The position numbers and the translations under genes were made by a program. DNA of 64,000 nt from Rathayibacter sp. SW19 (GTDB taxonomy: Bacteria; Actinomycetota; Actinomycetes; Actinomycetales; Microbacteriaceae). The notes beneath the pieces were generated by a model. The model searched no databases and was not told the origin of the DNA. It saw only the letters and a list, made by a program, of their open reading frames with translations. Numbering within the stretch: position 1 is the stretch's first letter; every line of letters begins with the position of its first letter. Location: positions 3,162,001 to 3,226,000 of the forward strand of contig NZ_CP133020.1 in NCBI RefSeq assembly GCF_030866825.1, written 5' to 3'. This document shows, in pieces, positions 1 to 7,877 of this stretch.

Positions 1-115
1 TCCACCCGAACTATGTGGATCAAGCGCCACTGTGGCAGACGAACCGCACCAGGCCGTGGGCGTTCAGCGCAGGTGCCGTCAGGGCAGCCACGACCAACAC
101 GCTGACTTTGAAGCC

Positions 116-1426
116 CTAGCCGAGCCGCCCGCTCGGCCAGTTGCGCTCCGGCTCTCCGATGTAAAGCTGTTGCGGGCGACCGATCTTCATCGCAGGGTCC
201 TGGTTCATCTCACGCCAGTGGGCGATCCACCCGGGCAGTCGGCCGATGGCGAACAGTACCGTGAACATCCGCGCTGGAAAACCCATGGCCTTGTAGATGA
301 CGCCGGTGTAGAAGTCGACGTTGGGGTACAGCTTGCGTTCGATGAAGTAGTCGTCTGCCAGCGCGACGGCCTCGAGCTCCTTGGCGATGTCCAGCAGCGG
401 GTCGTGAACGCCCAACGCTTCCAGCACCTCGTCGGCGCTCTCTTTGACCAGCTTGGCGCGCGGGTCGAAATTCTTGTAAACGCGGTGCCCGAAGCCCATT
501 AGCTTCACGCCGTCTTCTTTGCGCTTGACGCGTTCGACAAATCGTTCGACGGTTTCGCCGGAGCATTGGATCTCAGCCAGCATGTCGAGCACAGCTTCGT
601 TCGCACCGCCGTGCAGTGGGCCGTACAGCGCGTTGATTCCGGCCGATACGGACGCGAACAGGTTGGCCTGTGTGGAACCGACCAGTCGCACGGTGGACGT
701 CGACGCGTTCTGCTCGTGATCCTCGTGCAGGATCAGGAGGCGCTCCAGTGCGTGAGACAGCACCGGGTTGACGTCGTACTGCTCTGCCATTGTGCCGAAG
801 TTCAGGCGCAGAAAGTTGTCGACGAAACTCAGCGAGTTATCGGGGTAGAGAAAGGCCTGGCCGAGGCTCTTCTTGTGCACATAGGCCGCGATCACCGGCA
901 TCTTCGCCAGCAGCCGAACGGTCGACAACTCAACCTGTTCCGGGTCCTGCACGCTCAGCGAGTCTTGATAGAACGTCGACAGCGCGGACACGGCACTGGA
1001 CAGCACGGACATCGGATGCGCGTCGTGCGGCAGCCCGTCGAAGAACTTCTTGAGGTCCTCGTGCAGCAACGTGTGCCGGGCGATCCGTTCCTCGAATTCG
1101 CCCAACTCGCCGGCCGTGGGCAGCTCTCCGTAGATCAGCAGCCAGGCGACCTCGAGATATGTCGAGTTCTTCGCGACCTGTTCAATCGGATATCCGCGAT
1201 AGCGCAGAATACCGGCATCGCCGTCGATGTAGGTGATCGCAGACTGCGTGGCGGCAGTGTTCACGAAGCCATAGTCGAGTGAGGTGAGACCGGTCTGCCG
1301 GGTCAGGGTCGAGAAGTCGATGCTTGAGGCGCCCTGCGAGCTCTCCCGGATCGGGAATTCTGCGCTCCCGCCCGGGAAGTTGAGAATCGCTTTGTCAGGC
1401 TCCGCTCCTGTGCCGGTTCCGCTCAC
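116..1426 (-). CDS. gltA: Citrate synthase
   Basis: Condenses oxaloacetate with acetyl-CoA to citrate, the entry step of the TCA cycle, in the cytoplasm. The 436-residue protein has the length of type I (hexameric-type) citrate synthases. The catalytic residues are visible: His272 in GPLHGGANEAVL, His314 in GFGHRVYKNFDPRA and Asp371 in YPNVDFYTG. The usual N-terminal small domain before about residue 50 is present, so the gene looks complete. It is followed by only 115 bases to the window edge, where I see no gene. The gene upstream (dapC) lies on the same strand but 156 bases away, so gltA probably has its own promoter. The family call is certain; a 2-methylcitrate synthase role is less likely because no prp genes are nearby. 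Confidence 0.97.
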   Translation of the reverse strand: MSGTGTGAEPDKAILNFPGGSAEFPIRESSQGASSIDFSTLTRQTGLTSLDYGFVNTAATQSAITYIDGDAGILRYRGYPIEQVAKNSTYLEVAWLLIYGELPTAGELGEFEERIARHTLLHEDLKKFFDGLPHDAHPMSVLSSAVSALSTFYQDSLSVQDPEQVELSTVRLLAKMPVIAAYVHKKSLGQAFLYPDNSLSFVDNFLRLNFGTMAEQYDVNPVLSHALERLLILHEDHEQNASTSTVRLVGSTQANLFASVSAGINALYGPLHGGANEAVLDMLAEIQCSGETVERFVERVKRKEDGVKLMGFGHRVYKNFDPRAKLVKESADEVLEALGVHDPLLDIAKELEAVALADDYFIERKLYPNVDFYTGVIYKAMGFPARMFTVLFAIGRLPGWIAHWREMNQDPAMKIGRPQQLYIGEPERNWPSGRLG

Positions 1427-1582
1427 AACGCCTCCTGATGGCTTGACTGGTGCGCGAACAGCCCGATCTTGTGGATCGCGCGTGTCGAAGTGCGCAAATA
1501 CAGCCTATGGGCAAAGGACGGCTACTGTCGCATCCGCCAAAAGATCGCGCCTCCAGCTGGTGGAACCGTCCAATCGGTGCAA

Positions 1583-2707
1583 TCAGTGCCGAACCGGGTG
1601 GTCGAGGGTCGACGCCGTCAAGCGGGACGCCGCCGCTGCGATCCGCTCGTCGGTTGCCGTCAGCGAGAGGCGCACATGTTCGGGGTAGTATCCGCCATAG
1701 AAGGTGCCGGGCCCGGCAAGGATGCCGAGCTCTGCCAAGCGACGGATGCTCTCCCACGCGTCGCGGCCCTCACTCGCCCACAAATACAGACCGGCTTCGC
1801 TGTGATCGATGCGAAAACCTGCCGCCTCGAGCGCCGGCTTCACTATCGCGCGGCGTGCTCGATACCGTTCACGCTGAATCGCCACGTGCGCGTCGTCGCC
1901 AAGAGCCACGACCATTGCCGACTGCAACGGGGCAGGCAGCATCAGGCCCGCATGTTTGCGCACGGTCAGCAATCGCTCGATCAGCGCGCTGCATCCGGCC
2001 GCGAACGCAGCGCGGTAGCCGGCCAGGTTGGATTGCTTGCTCAGCGAGTAGATCGCAAGCACATTGGTGCGATCACCCTGCACGACACGTTCGTCGAGGA
2101 TGCTCGGGATCGGTTCATGAGCCCAGCGCCCCTCCCAGCCGAGCTCTGCGTAGCATTCGTCATTCACGATCACAGCACCGAGTTCGGCGGCCCGGGCTCG
2201 CGCCGCTCGCAAGGCGTCAACGTCCAGAACCCGGCCATCCGGATTGCCCGGACTGTTCAACCAGACCAGCTTGGTGCGCTGGGGCCACAGCGCCGGATCG
2301 TCCGCCGGGAAAGCTTCGGCGCCGGCGATCGCGGCCCCGATCGCGTAGGTCGGGTAGGCGGCGAGCGGGTGCACAACCACATCGCCGGCGCCGAGCCCGA
2401 GCATCAGCGGGAGTAGCGCAACCATTTCCTTCGACCCGATGCTCGGCAGCACGTTGCTCGGCAGAAGCCCATGAACATTTCGCCGGCGCGCGAACCAGGC
2501 GATGATTGCCTCGCGCAGCTGCGGAGTTCCGGCAGTCTGCGGGTAGGCGTGCGCATCCGTTGCCGCCGCCAGCGCCGTGCGAATCACGTCGGGCGTCGGA
2601 TCCACAGGGGACCCGACGGAGAGGTCGACCACACCGTCCGGATGCTCGGCCGCGCGCCGCGCAAACGGCGCCAGGGCATCCCACGGGTAGTCCGGCAGCT
2701 CGCGCAT
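1583..2707 (-). CDS. dapC: Succinyldiaminopimelate aminotransferase
   Basis: A PLP-dependent fold type I aminotransferase of 374 residues. Lys224 in SLSKQSNLAGYR is the expected Schiff-base lysine, NSPGNPDGR (from 151) is the class I/II substrate-binding loop, and NDECY (182-186) holds the Asp that contacts the pyridine nitrogen. The SVGSPVDPTPD N-terminus and the position directly behind a 7Fe ferredoxin gene match actinobacterial DapC, which transaminates N-succinyl-2-amino-6-oxopimelate in lysine and diaminopimelate synthesis. The gap to fdxA upstream is 6 bases, so the two are surely co-transcribed. The class is certain; the substrate rests on family resemblance and context. Confidence 0.9.
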   Translation of the reverse strand: MRELPDYPWDALAPFARRAAEHPDGVVDLSVGSPVDPTPDVIRTALAAATDAHAYPQTAGTPQLREAIIAWFARRRNVHGLLPSNVLPSIGSKEMVALLPLMLGLGAGDVVVHPLAAYPTYAIGAAIAGAEAFPADDPALWPQRTKLVWLNSPGNPDGRVLDVDALRAARARAAELGAVIVNDECYAELGWEGRWAHEPIPSILDERVVQGDRTNVLAIYSLSKQSNLAGYRAAFAAGCSALIERLLTVRKHAGLMLPAPLQSAMVVALGDDAHVAIQRERYRARRAIVKPALEAAGFRIDHSEAGLYLWASEGRDAWESIRRLAELGILAGPGTFYGGYYPEHVRLSLTATDERIAAAASRLTASTLDHPVRH

Positions 2708-2713
2708 CGGCGA

Positions 2714-3031
2714 CTAGCCCTGCGGCGGCAGAGCCGCGATCAGCGGGTGGTCCTTGGCGATCACGCCAATCTTCGCCGCTCCGCCAGGAGAACCGAGGTC
2801 ATCGAAGAACTCGACGTTCGCCTTGTAGTAGTCCGCCCACTTTTCCGGAAGGTCGTCTTCGTAGTAGATCGCCTCGACCGGGCAGACCGGTTCACAGGCA
2901 CCGCAGTCGACGCATTCATCCGGGTGGATGTATAACGAACGTTCACCCTCGTAAATGCAGTCGACTGGGCACTCGTCCACACACGCCCTGTCTTTGACAT
3001 CGACGCACGGTAGAGCAATCACGTAAGTCAC
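2714..3031 (-). CDS. fdxA: 7Fe ferredoxin
   Basis: Small acidic electron carrier of 105 residues. Cysteines at 9, 17, 21 and 25 and at 40, 43, 46 and 50 fit the bacterial 7Fe pattern: a [3Fe-4S] plus a [4Fe-4S] cluster, with one of the first-group cysteines not bound. The C-terminal extension with KWADYYKANVEFFDDLG is typical of actinobacterial FdxA. It lies 6 bases upstream of dapC and 38 bases downstream of a small membrane-protein gene on the same strand, so it is probably the middle gene of a three-gene unit. The redox partner cannot be read from the sequence. Confidence 0.95.
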   Translation of the reverse strand: MTYVIALPCVDVKDRACVDECPVDCIYEGERSLYIHPDECVDCGACEPVCPVEAIYYEDDLPEKWADYYKANVEFFDDLGSPGGAAKIGVIAKDHPLIAALPPQG

Positions 3032-3069
3032 TGCGACCGGTTTCCCTTCACGAGGAGCAGATTTTCAGT

Positions 3070-3441
3070 TTACGCGCCGGCCCGAACGCGAACGACGCGA
3101 GGCCACGCAATCACGACCGCCGCGATCACGACCGGTGCGATCACCCAGATCTTGCCCGCCAGATTGTCCGGGATCAGCACAGAACCACCCGCACTCTTGA
3201 ACGACAACACGGTGATCGTCACGAGCAACCCAAGCGCAGCCATCAGCGCCGGGATACGACCGATGGTGACGAGCCGAATGCCGGCTAACAGGCATCCGCA
3301 GCCGACCAAGGCGACGATCAACCCCCAGGCGATCGTGATGCCCGCCACGGTCACGGACGACTGATGCGCGACCGTTCCGATGAACCCGAAGACGGCGCCC
3401 GCGCAAAACAGCAGTACCGAGTTGATGATGCGGGCTACCAT
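3070..3441 (-). CDS. Small integral membrane protein, unknown function
   Basis: I do not recognise a named family. From the ATG at 3441 the protein has 123 residues and is nearly all hydrophobic, with about four membrane segments (ILLFCAGAVFGFIG, ITIAWGLIVALVG, LMAALGLLVTITVL, IWVIAPVVIAAVVIAWP). A longer frame opens at 3603, but its extra 54 residues are polar and would run through the iron box of the divergent efeU promoter, so I chose 3441. The gene is 38 bases upstream of fdxA and probably shares its transcript. It is divergent from the efe operon, and the IdeR-like box at 3504-3522 lies between them and might affect both. Confidence 0.75.
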   Translation of the reverse strand: MVARIINSVLLFCAGAVFGFIGTVAHQSSVTVAGITIAWGLIVALVGCGCLLAGIRLVTIGRIPALMAALGLLVTITVLSFKSAGGSVLIPDNLAGKIWVIAPVVIAAVVIAWPRVVRVRAGA

Positions 3442-3503
3442 GCGCGCAAGTCTACGGGAGTGCCCTGCCGTACGACTGGAATCGTTTGCGTGTTCACGCG
3501 AAG

Positions 3504-3522
3504 TAAGGTTAGGCTTACCAAC
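3504..3522. promoter_or_regulatory. IdeR/DtxR-type iron box in front of efeUOB
   Basis: TAAGGTTAGGCTTACCAAC matches the classical DtxR/IdeR consensus TTAGGTTAGGCTAACCTAA at 15 of 19 positions, including the central GGTTAGGCT block. It lies 84 bases before the GTG of efeU and 63 bases from the start of the divergent membrane-protein gene. Iron-loaded DtxR/IdeR proteins bind such sites and repress iron uptake genes, so the efe operon is expected to be on when iron is scarce. Confidence 0.82.
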
Positions 3523-3605
3523 TGCAGCCGGCATCGTGCCTCTGGCATCGGAACTGCCGGCCGGTTGCACATCTTTTGCCCTGAACCCAAGAGACAAGGC
3601 CATTC

Positions 3606-5225
3606 GTGCTCGCTACCCTGGTGATCGGCCTTCGTGAGGGGCTTGAAGCAGCACTGATCGTCGGCATCATCGCAGCCTTCCTTCGTCGCAACGGGCAGCA
3701 ACTGAAGGCGATGTGGGTGGGCGTCATTCTCGCCGTACTGCTCAGCGTCGGTGTAGGCGTGGGGCTGGAATTCGTGTCGGCGAGCCTGCCGCAAGCGCAG
3801 CAGGAGGGCATGGAATCCATCATCGGCGCTGTCGCCGTCGTTTTCGTGACCGGCATGATCGTGTGGATGAACACGCATGCTCGCGGCATGAGGCGAGAAC
3901 TGGAGTCGTCGGCGACGACCGCCCTGCGCAACGGCGCGACGTGGGCGCTGGCCGGGATGGCCTTTCTCGCCGTGCTCAAAGAAGGCTTCGAGACGTCGGT
4001 GTTCCTGCTCGCGACCTTCCAGGCGTCCGAAGACACCGCGCTCGCCGTGCTCGGCACGCTCGTGGGCATCCTGATTGCGGTGGGCATCGGGATCGCGATC
4101 TATCACGGCGGGCTGCGCCTGAATCTCGGCAGATTCTTCAAGGTCACCGGAATTTTCCTGGTATTCGTTGCCGCCGGACTGGTCGTGAGTATGCTGCGAA
4201 CGGCATATGCCGCAGGTTGGTTCACCTTCGGCCAGCAGAAGACCGTCGATCTGACCTGGCTGACACCGAACGGTTCGATCCAGTCCGCGCTGCTGACCGG
4301 GGTGCTCGGCATCCCGGCGGACCCGCGTGTCATCGAAGTGCTCGGCTGGCTGCTCTACCTGATCCCGATGCTGCTCTACTGCCTGTGGCCTGCTCGCCAC
4401 AGGCCTACTCCCGAAAACGCGCAGACCGTCAAGCTTTCGATTGCGGCGGGGCTCGGTGCCGTTGCACTGATCCTTGCCATCGCGATCCCGGCCGCGCCCG
4501 CGCTCGCGACCCCTGCGGCTGCGCCGCTGACCGGCGGCGGCACGGCCACCCTCGTCACGGATGCCTCGAGCGCCCGCTTGATCGTGCAGCGCGACTCGGT
4601 ACGACAAACAGCCGTGTTCAGCGCCTCTGAGCGCTCCTCGGCCACGCGCGACGGCGTGGCGGCGGTGCGCTGGGAGCACACCCAGACCGGTAGCCCGGCA
4701 ACGAATCCGGCGTCGATCACGCTGACCGAACTGCTCGGCTTCCAGAACGGCCGCCTTCCGGTCGGCGTGAACGCGCAGGCCAACCCCGGCCCGTTCAAGG
4801 CGTCCTGGGTGCAGAACGTCACCCAAACGGTGTGGAGCGTCGACGGGCGCATGCTCGACGCGACGTCCACAGCGCAGACGACTCTGACGATCTCCGGCGG
4901 GGGGCTGACCTCGCCGCGTACGTTCAGTGTTGCACCCGGAGCGCAGAGCACCGACGAGCTGAACAACTGGAGCGTCTCCCCCGGCCACGTGAGCGCCGCA
5001 GTCGCGGCCGCGAACGCGGCCGCGGCATCCGTCGGCGAAGTGCTGCTCTGGAAGCTCTACCTGCCTCTCGCCCTGCTCGTTGCCGCACTCCTACTGACAG
5101 CCAGCGCTCTCGTGCGGCGTCGGCGGCTGCACAAGGCAGCCGTTGCGACGGCATTGCGCGCAGCGCATGCCGCGGCATCCGACCCCACCAGTACAAGGAG
5201 CACCAGCTATGCAGCCCAGTCGTAG
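3606..5225 (+). CDS. efeU: FTR1-family iron permease EfeU with extracytoplasmic C-terminal domain
   Basis: Iron permease of the EfeUOB (elemental ferrous iron uptake) system. The FTR1 family has two Glu-rich iron motifs in membrane helices: REGLE is at residues 10-14 and a variant, KEGFE, at 125-129. Residues 1 to about 295 carry the seven or so helices of the FTR1 core. An unusually long tail of about 240 residues follows: a polar, Thr/Ser/Ala-rich stretch (about 300-470) expected outside the cell, then one more hydrophobic segment (LYLPLALLVAALLLTASALV) and a basic end. Translation begins at GTG 3606. The gene overlaps efeO by 17 bases. E. coli EfeU lacks such a tail; similar fusions occur in actinobacteria. 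Confidence 0.93.
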   Translation: MLATLVIGLREGLEAALIVGIIAAFLRRNGQQLKAMWVGVILAVLLSVGVGVGLEFVSASLPQAQQEGMESIIGAVAVVFVTGMIVWMNTHARGMRRELESSATTALRNGATWALAGMAFLAVLKEGFETSVFLLATFQASEDTALAVLGTLVGILIAVGIGIAIYHGGLRLNLGRFFKVTGIFLVFVAAGLVVSMLRTAYAAGWFTFGQQKTVDLTWLTPNGSIQSALLTGVLGIPADPRVIEVLGWLLYLIPMLLYCLWPARHRPTPENAQTVKLSIAAGLGAVALILAIAIPAAPALATPAAAPLTGGGTATLVTDASSARLIVQRDSVRQTAVFSASERSSATRDGVAAVRWEHTQTGSPATNPASITLTELLGFQNGRLPVGVNAQANPGPFKASWVQNVTQTVWSVDGRMLDATSTAQTTLTISGGGLTSPRTFSVAPGAQSTDELNNWSVSPGHVSAAVAAANAAAASVGEVLLWKLYLPLALLVAALLLTASALVRRRRLHKAAVATALRAAHAAASDPTSTRSTSYAAQS

Positions 5226-6444
5226 ATCCCGCCGCGGCAGGAGCGCGATCGCCACCCTTGTGACGGCGGCAGCATTGGCCGTCACCGGTTCGCTGGCCGG
5301 GTGTTCCACGGACGGTGCCTCAGCCGACGCGCCAGCGAAGTCCGGTATTGCACAGGTATCGATCACACTCGCTAGCGATGGCAGCAACGACACCTGCGCA
5401 CTGTCCGCTACCTCAGCGCCGGCCGGCCCGGTTACGTTCACGGTCAAGAATGAAAGCTCGACGGCCATCACCGAGGTCGAGTTGCTCAGCCAGCAACGGA
5501 TCATCGGCGAGAAGGAGAACCTGGCCCCAGGGCTGAAGCCCGTGAGCTTCACCCTCACTCTCGGCGGCGGAACCTACCAGGTGCAATGCCCGGGCGCCCA
5601 GAAGGAGACTCAGACCTTCACCGTCACCGGCAAGGCCGCGACCCCGACCGGCAGTGTGCAGTCGATCCTGAAGCAGGGCACCGATGGCTACGCAACGTAT
5701 GTCACCGGCGTCGTCACCGCGATGGTGACGGCCGTCCACAACCTCACGGCCGCGGTGGATAGCGGGAACCTCGCTGAGGCTCAGAATGCGTACGCGCTCG
5801 CCCGCCCGTTCTACGAGCGTATCGAATCGGATGTCGCCGGGTTCACCCTGCCCGGATTCGCCGCGACCGACAACGCGGGAAACCTCGACTACCTCATCGA
5901 CATGCGGGCGTCGAACCTCGATGACGCCGTCGGCTGGCACGGCTTTCACGCCGTCGAGCGCGACCTGTTCCAGAACAAGGCCATCACTCCGTCCGCGGTC
6001 GCATTGGCTGCCGAGCTGCAGCGCAATGTGCTGAAGCTGCAAACGCTCGCCAAGAAGCTCGCCTACAAGCCGGAAGACCTCGCCAACGGTGCCGCCGGGT
6101 TGCTGGAAGAAGTCCAGTCCTCGAAGATCAAGGGCGAAGAGGAGCAGTTCAGCCACATCGATCTGGTCGACTTCGCAGCGAACGTCGAGGGCGCCCAACA
6201 GGCCTTCGCGTTCCTCAAACCGGGCATGAAGAAGATCGATGCGAACCTGACCGCACGGATCTCCAAGCAGTTCGAGGCGGTCAACACGATGCTCGAGGGC
6301 TACCGCGATCCGTCGGCGCTCGGCGGTTACGTGAGTTACACCGCGCAATTGCGCAGCACAGACGCCAACAAGTTGAGCCAGGCGGTGCAAGCACTGCAGG
6401 ATCCGCTCTCGACCATCGCCGAAAAAGTAGCGACCGCGCACTGA
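5209..6444 (+). CDS. efeO: Iron uptake lipoprotein EfeO
   Basis: Extracytoplasmic component of EfeUOB, thought to bind iron and pass it to the permease. A frame opens at 5143, but an AAGGAG ribosome site at 5195-5200 sits 8 bases before ATG 5209, which gives a 411-residue protein starting with a lipoprotein signal (basic n-region, hydrophobic stretch, LAGC with Cys32). A cupredoxin-like domain follows (about 45-140, with GPVTFTVKNES and YQVQCPG), then the EfeM/EfeO (M75) domain carrying HGFHAVE (His247 and Glu250), the HxxE metal motif of the family. Stop and efeB start overlap (TGATG), so the two are translationally coupled. Confidence 0.94.
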   Translation: MQPSRRSRRGRSAIATLVTAAALAVTGSLAGCSTDGASADAPAKSGIAQVSITLASDGSNDTCALSATSAPAGPVTFTVKNESSTAITEVELLSQQRIIGEKENLAPGLKPVSFTLTLGGGTYQVQCPGAQKETQTFTVTGKAATPTGSVQSILKQGTDGYATYVTGVVTAMVTAVHNLTAAVDSGNLAEAQNAYALARPFYERIESDVAGFTLPGFAATDNAGNLDYLIDMRASNLDDAVGWHGFHAVERDLFQNKAITPSAVALAAELQRNVLKLQTLAKKLAYKPEDLANGAAGLLEEVQSSKIKGEEEQFSHIDLVDFAANVEGAQQAFAFLKPGMKKIDANLTARISKQFEAVNTMLEGYRDPSALGGYVSYTAQLRSTDANKLSQAVQALQDPLSTIAEKVATAH

Positions 6445-7703
6445 TGTCCGAGGCACTGATGTCAAAGCACAACAAGCTGAGCAGACGCGGCCTGTTCGCC
6501 GGGGCCGCCGGAGGCCTCGCCGCGGGAGCGCTCGCCGGTGTCGGCGGCACCATCGCCGTCAACGCAGCAGCAGCCACACCCGATGCGGACGTCGACGGAT
6601 CGCTGACCTACCCGTTCTATGGAGGCACGCACCAGGCGGGCATCCAGACCGAACCGCAACGCTATGGGATCCTCATGACGTTCGACATGGCATCCGAAAG
6701 CCAGAGCGACCTGCAGGTTCTGCTGGCCCGCTGGTCGGCGGCGATCGCGCAACTGATGCAGGGCAAGACGATCGGTTCGCCCGCCCCGGCACGGTCTGTC
6801 GCCGTTCCGATCGACACCGGCGAGGCGCTCGACCTCGGCCCACACGGATTGACGGTAACCATCGGCCTCGGGCCCGGGCTCTTCGACAACCGTTTCGGAC
6901 TCGCGCACCGCAGACCCGCGCTGCTGGCCCCCCTGCCGGCGCTGCCAAGCGACCAACTCGACCCCGCGCTCACCGGCGGCGAATTGAGCCTCCAAGCGTG
7001 TGCAGACGACCCACAGGTCGCCTACCACGCAATCCGCAACTTGGCCAGGATGGCCAGGGATACGGTCACAACGCGCTGGACCGTGATGGGCTTCGGTCGC
7101 GCCTCCGCGGGGCCGCATCAGCAAACCCCGCGCAATCTGATGGGCTTCAAAGACGGAACACGCAATGTGTCGACGGATGACGACTTCGCCCGTCACGTCT
7201 GGGTTCCGAAGTCCGACCAGGCGTGGATGGACGGCGGCACCTACCAGGTCGCCCGCAAGATCCAGATGAATGTCGAGATCTGGGACGCCGACCACATCGG
7301 CGATCAGCAGACCGTTTTCGGCCGTACCAAGCTCGACGGTTCACCGCTCAGCGGCGGCACTGAGCACACCACCCCCGATTTCCACTCTCGCGACAAGGGC
7401 GGCGACCTGCGGATCTCTGACACCGCACACATCGCACTGGCTGCGCATGAGAACAATGGCGGGATCAAGATTCTGCGCCGCTCCTACAACTACACCGACG
7501 GCATCAGCCAGTTTGGTCAGATGGATGCCGGACTGCTCTTCATCGCGTATATGAACGACCCTGCGCACTTCGTGACACTGCAGAAGAAGCTCGGCGCTGT
7601 CGACAGACTCAATGAGTACATCTCACACATCGGTTCGGCACTGTTCGCGGTACCACCGGCGCCGAAGGTCGGCAGTTACATCGGCGAGTCGCTCTTCAGC
7701 TGA
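6444..7703 (+). CDS. efeB: DyP-type haem peroxidase EfeB
   Basis: Third Efe component, a dye-decolorising-type haem peroxidase exported in folded form. The N-terminus holds a twin-arginine signal (SRRGLFAGAAGG, residues 13-24) followed by an Ala/Gly-rich hydrophobic core. GFKDGTRN (234-241) is the GxxDG distal haem motif with catalytic Asp237, and SDTAHIALAAHENNG near residue 330 holds the probable proximal His. The length (419) is normal for EfeB. The first ATG overlaps the efeO stop; a second in-frame ATG at 6459 would give a shorter n-region and is equally possible. A long palindromic repeat directly downstream separates it from convergent typA and may stop transcription from both sides. 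Confidence 0.94.
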   Translation: MSEALMSKHNKLSRRGLFAGAAGGLAAGALAGVGGTIAVNAAAATPDADVDGSLTYPFYGGTHQAGIQTEPQRYGILMTFDMASESQSDLQVLLARWSAAIAQLMQGKTIGSPAPARSVAVPIDTGEALDLGPHGLTVTIGLGPGLFDNRFGLAHRRPALLAPLPALPSDQLDPALTGGELSLQACADDPQVAYHAIRNLARMARDTVTTRWTVMGFGRASAGPHQQTPRNLMGFKDGTRNVSTDDDFARHVWVPKSDQAWMDGGTYQVARKIQMNVEIWDADHIGDQQTVFGRTKLDGSPLSGGTEHTTPDFHSRDKGGDLRISDTAHIALAAHENNGGIKILRRSYNYTDGISQFGQMDAGLLFIAYMNDPAHFVTLQKKLGAVDRLNEYISHIGSALFAVPPAPKVGSYIGESLFS

Positions 7704-7741
7704 GCCCGAGCGTCGGATATGTAGCCCCCATGCCCAGCCCG

Positions 7742-7872
7742 GTGGTCGAGCGATGCCCTGAGGAGGCCGCCCGCGGCCGTCTCGAAGGGTAGCGCGCGAG
7801 CGCAGCGAGCGAGCGTATCGAGACCTCGTGCCGGGGTCTCGATACGCTCGCTGGCGCTCGCTACTCGACCAA
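7742..7872. repeat. Long palindromic repeat, intergenic copy between efeB and typA
   Basis: A two-armed palindrome of about 130 bp. The inner arms AGCGAGCGTATCGAGACC (7807-7824) and GGTCTCGATACGCTCGCT match perfectly around a short loop, and the outer ends read GGTCGAG and CTCGACC. The left arm carries a second module, GCCGCCCGCGGCCGTCTCGA. Related copies lie at 18288, 20760, 26952, 45018 and 46236, and a fragment at 23275. Its position between two convergent genes would suit a bidirectional terminator. Confidence 0.9.
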
Positions 7873-7877
7873 CAGGG

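Noticed and set aside
32..502. Plus-strand open frame of 156 codons at the left edge
   Set aside because: It is antisense to the citrate synthase gene, has no domain, and its residue make-up (Arg/Gln/Val-rich) is that of a shadow frame in GC-rich DNA.
3435..4988. Minus-strand open frame of 517 codons opposite efeU
   Set aside because: Rich in Arg, Gly, Glu and His with no motif; the opposite strand holds the complete FTR1 permease.
7742..7872. Insertion sequence with transposase
   Set aside because: The palindrome is too short to encode anything, and no transposase motif is in the window; if mobile, it depends on an enzyme encoded elsewhere.
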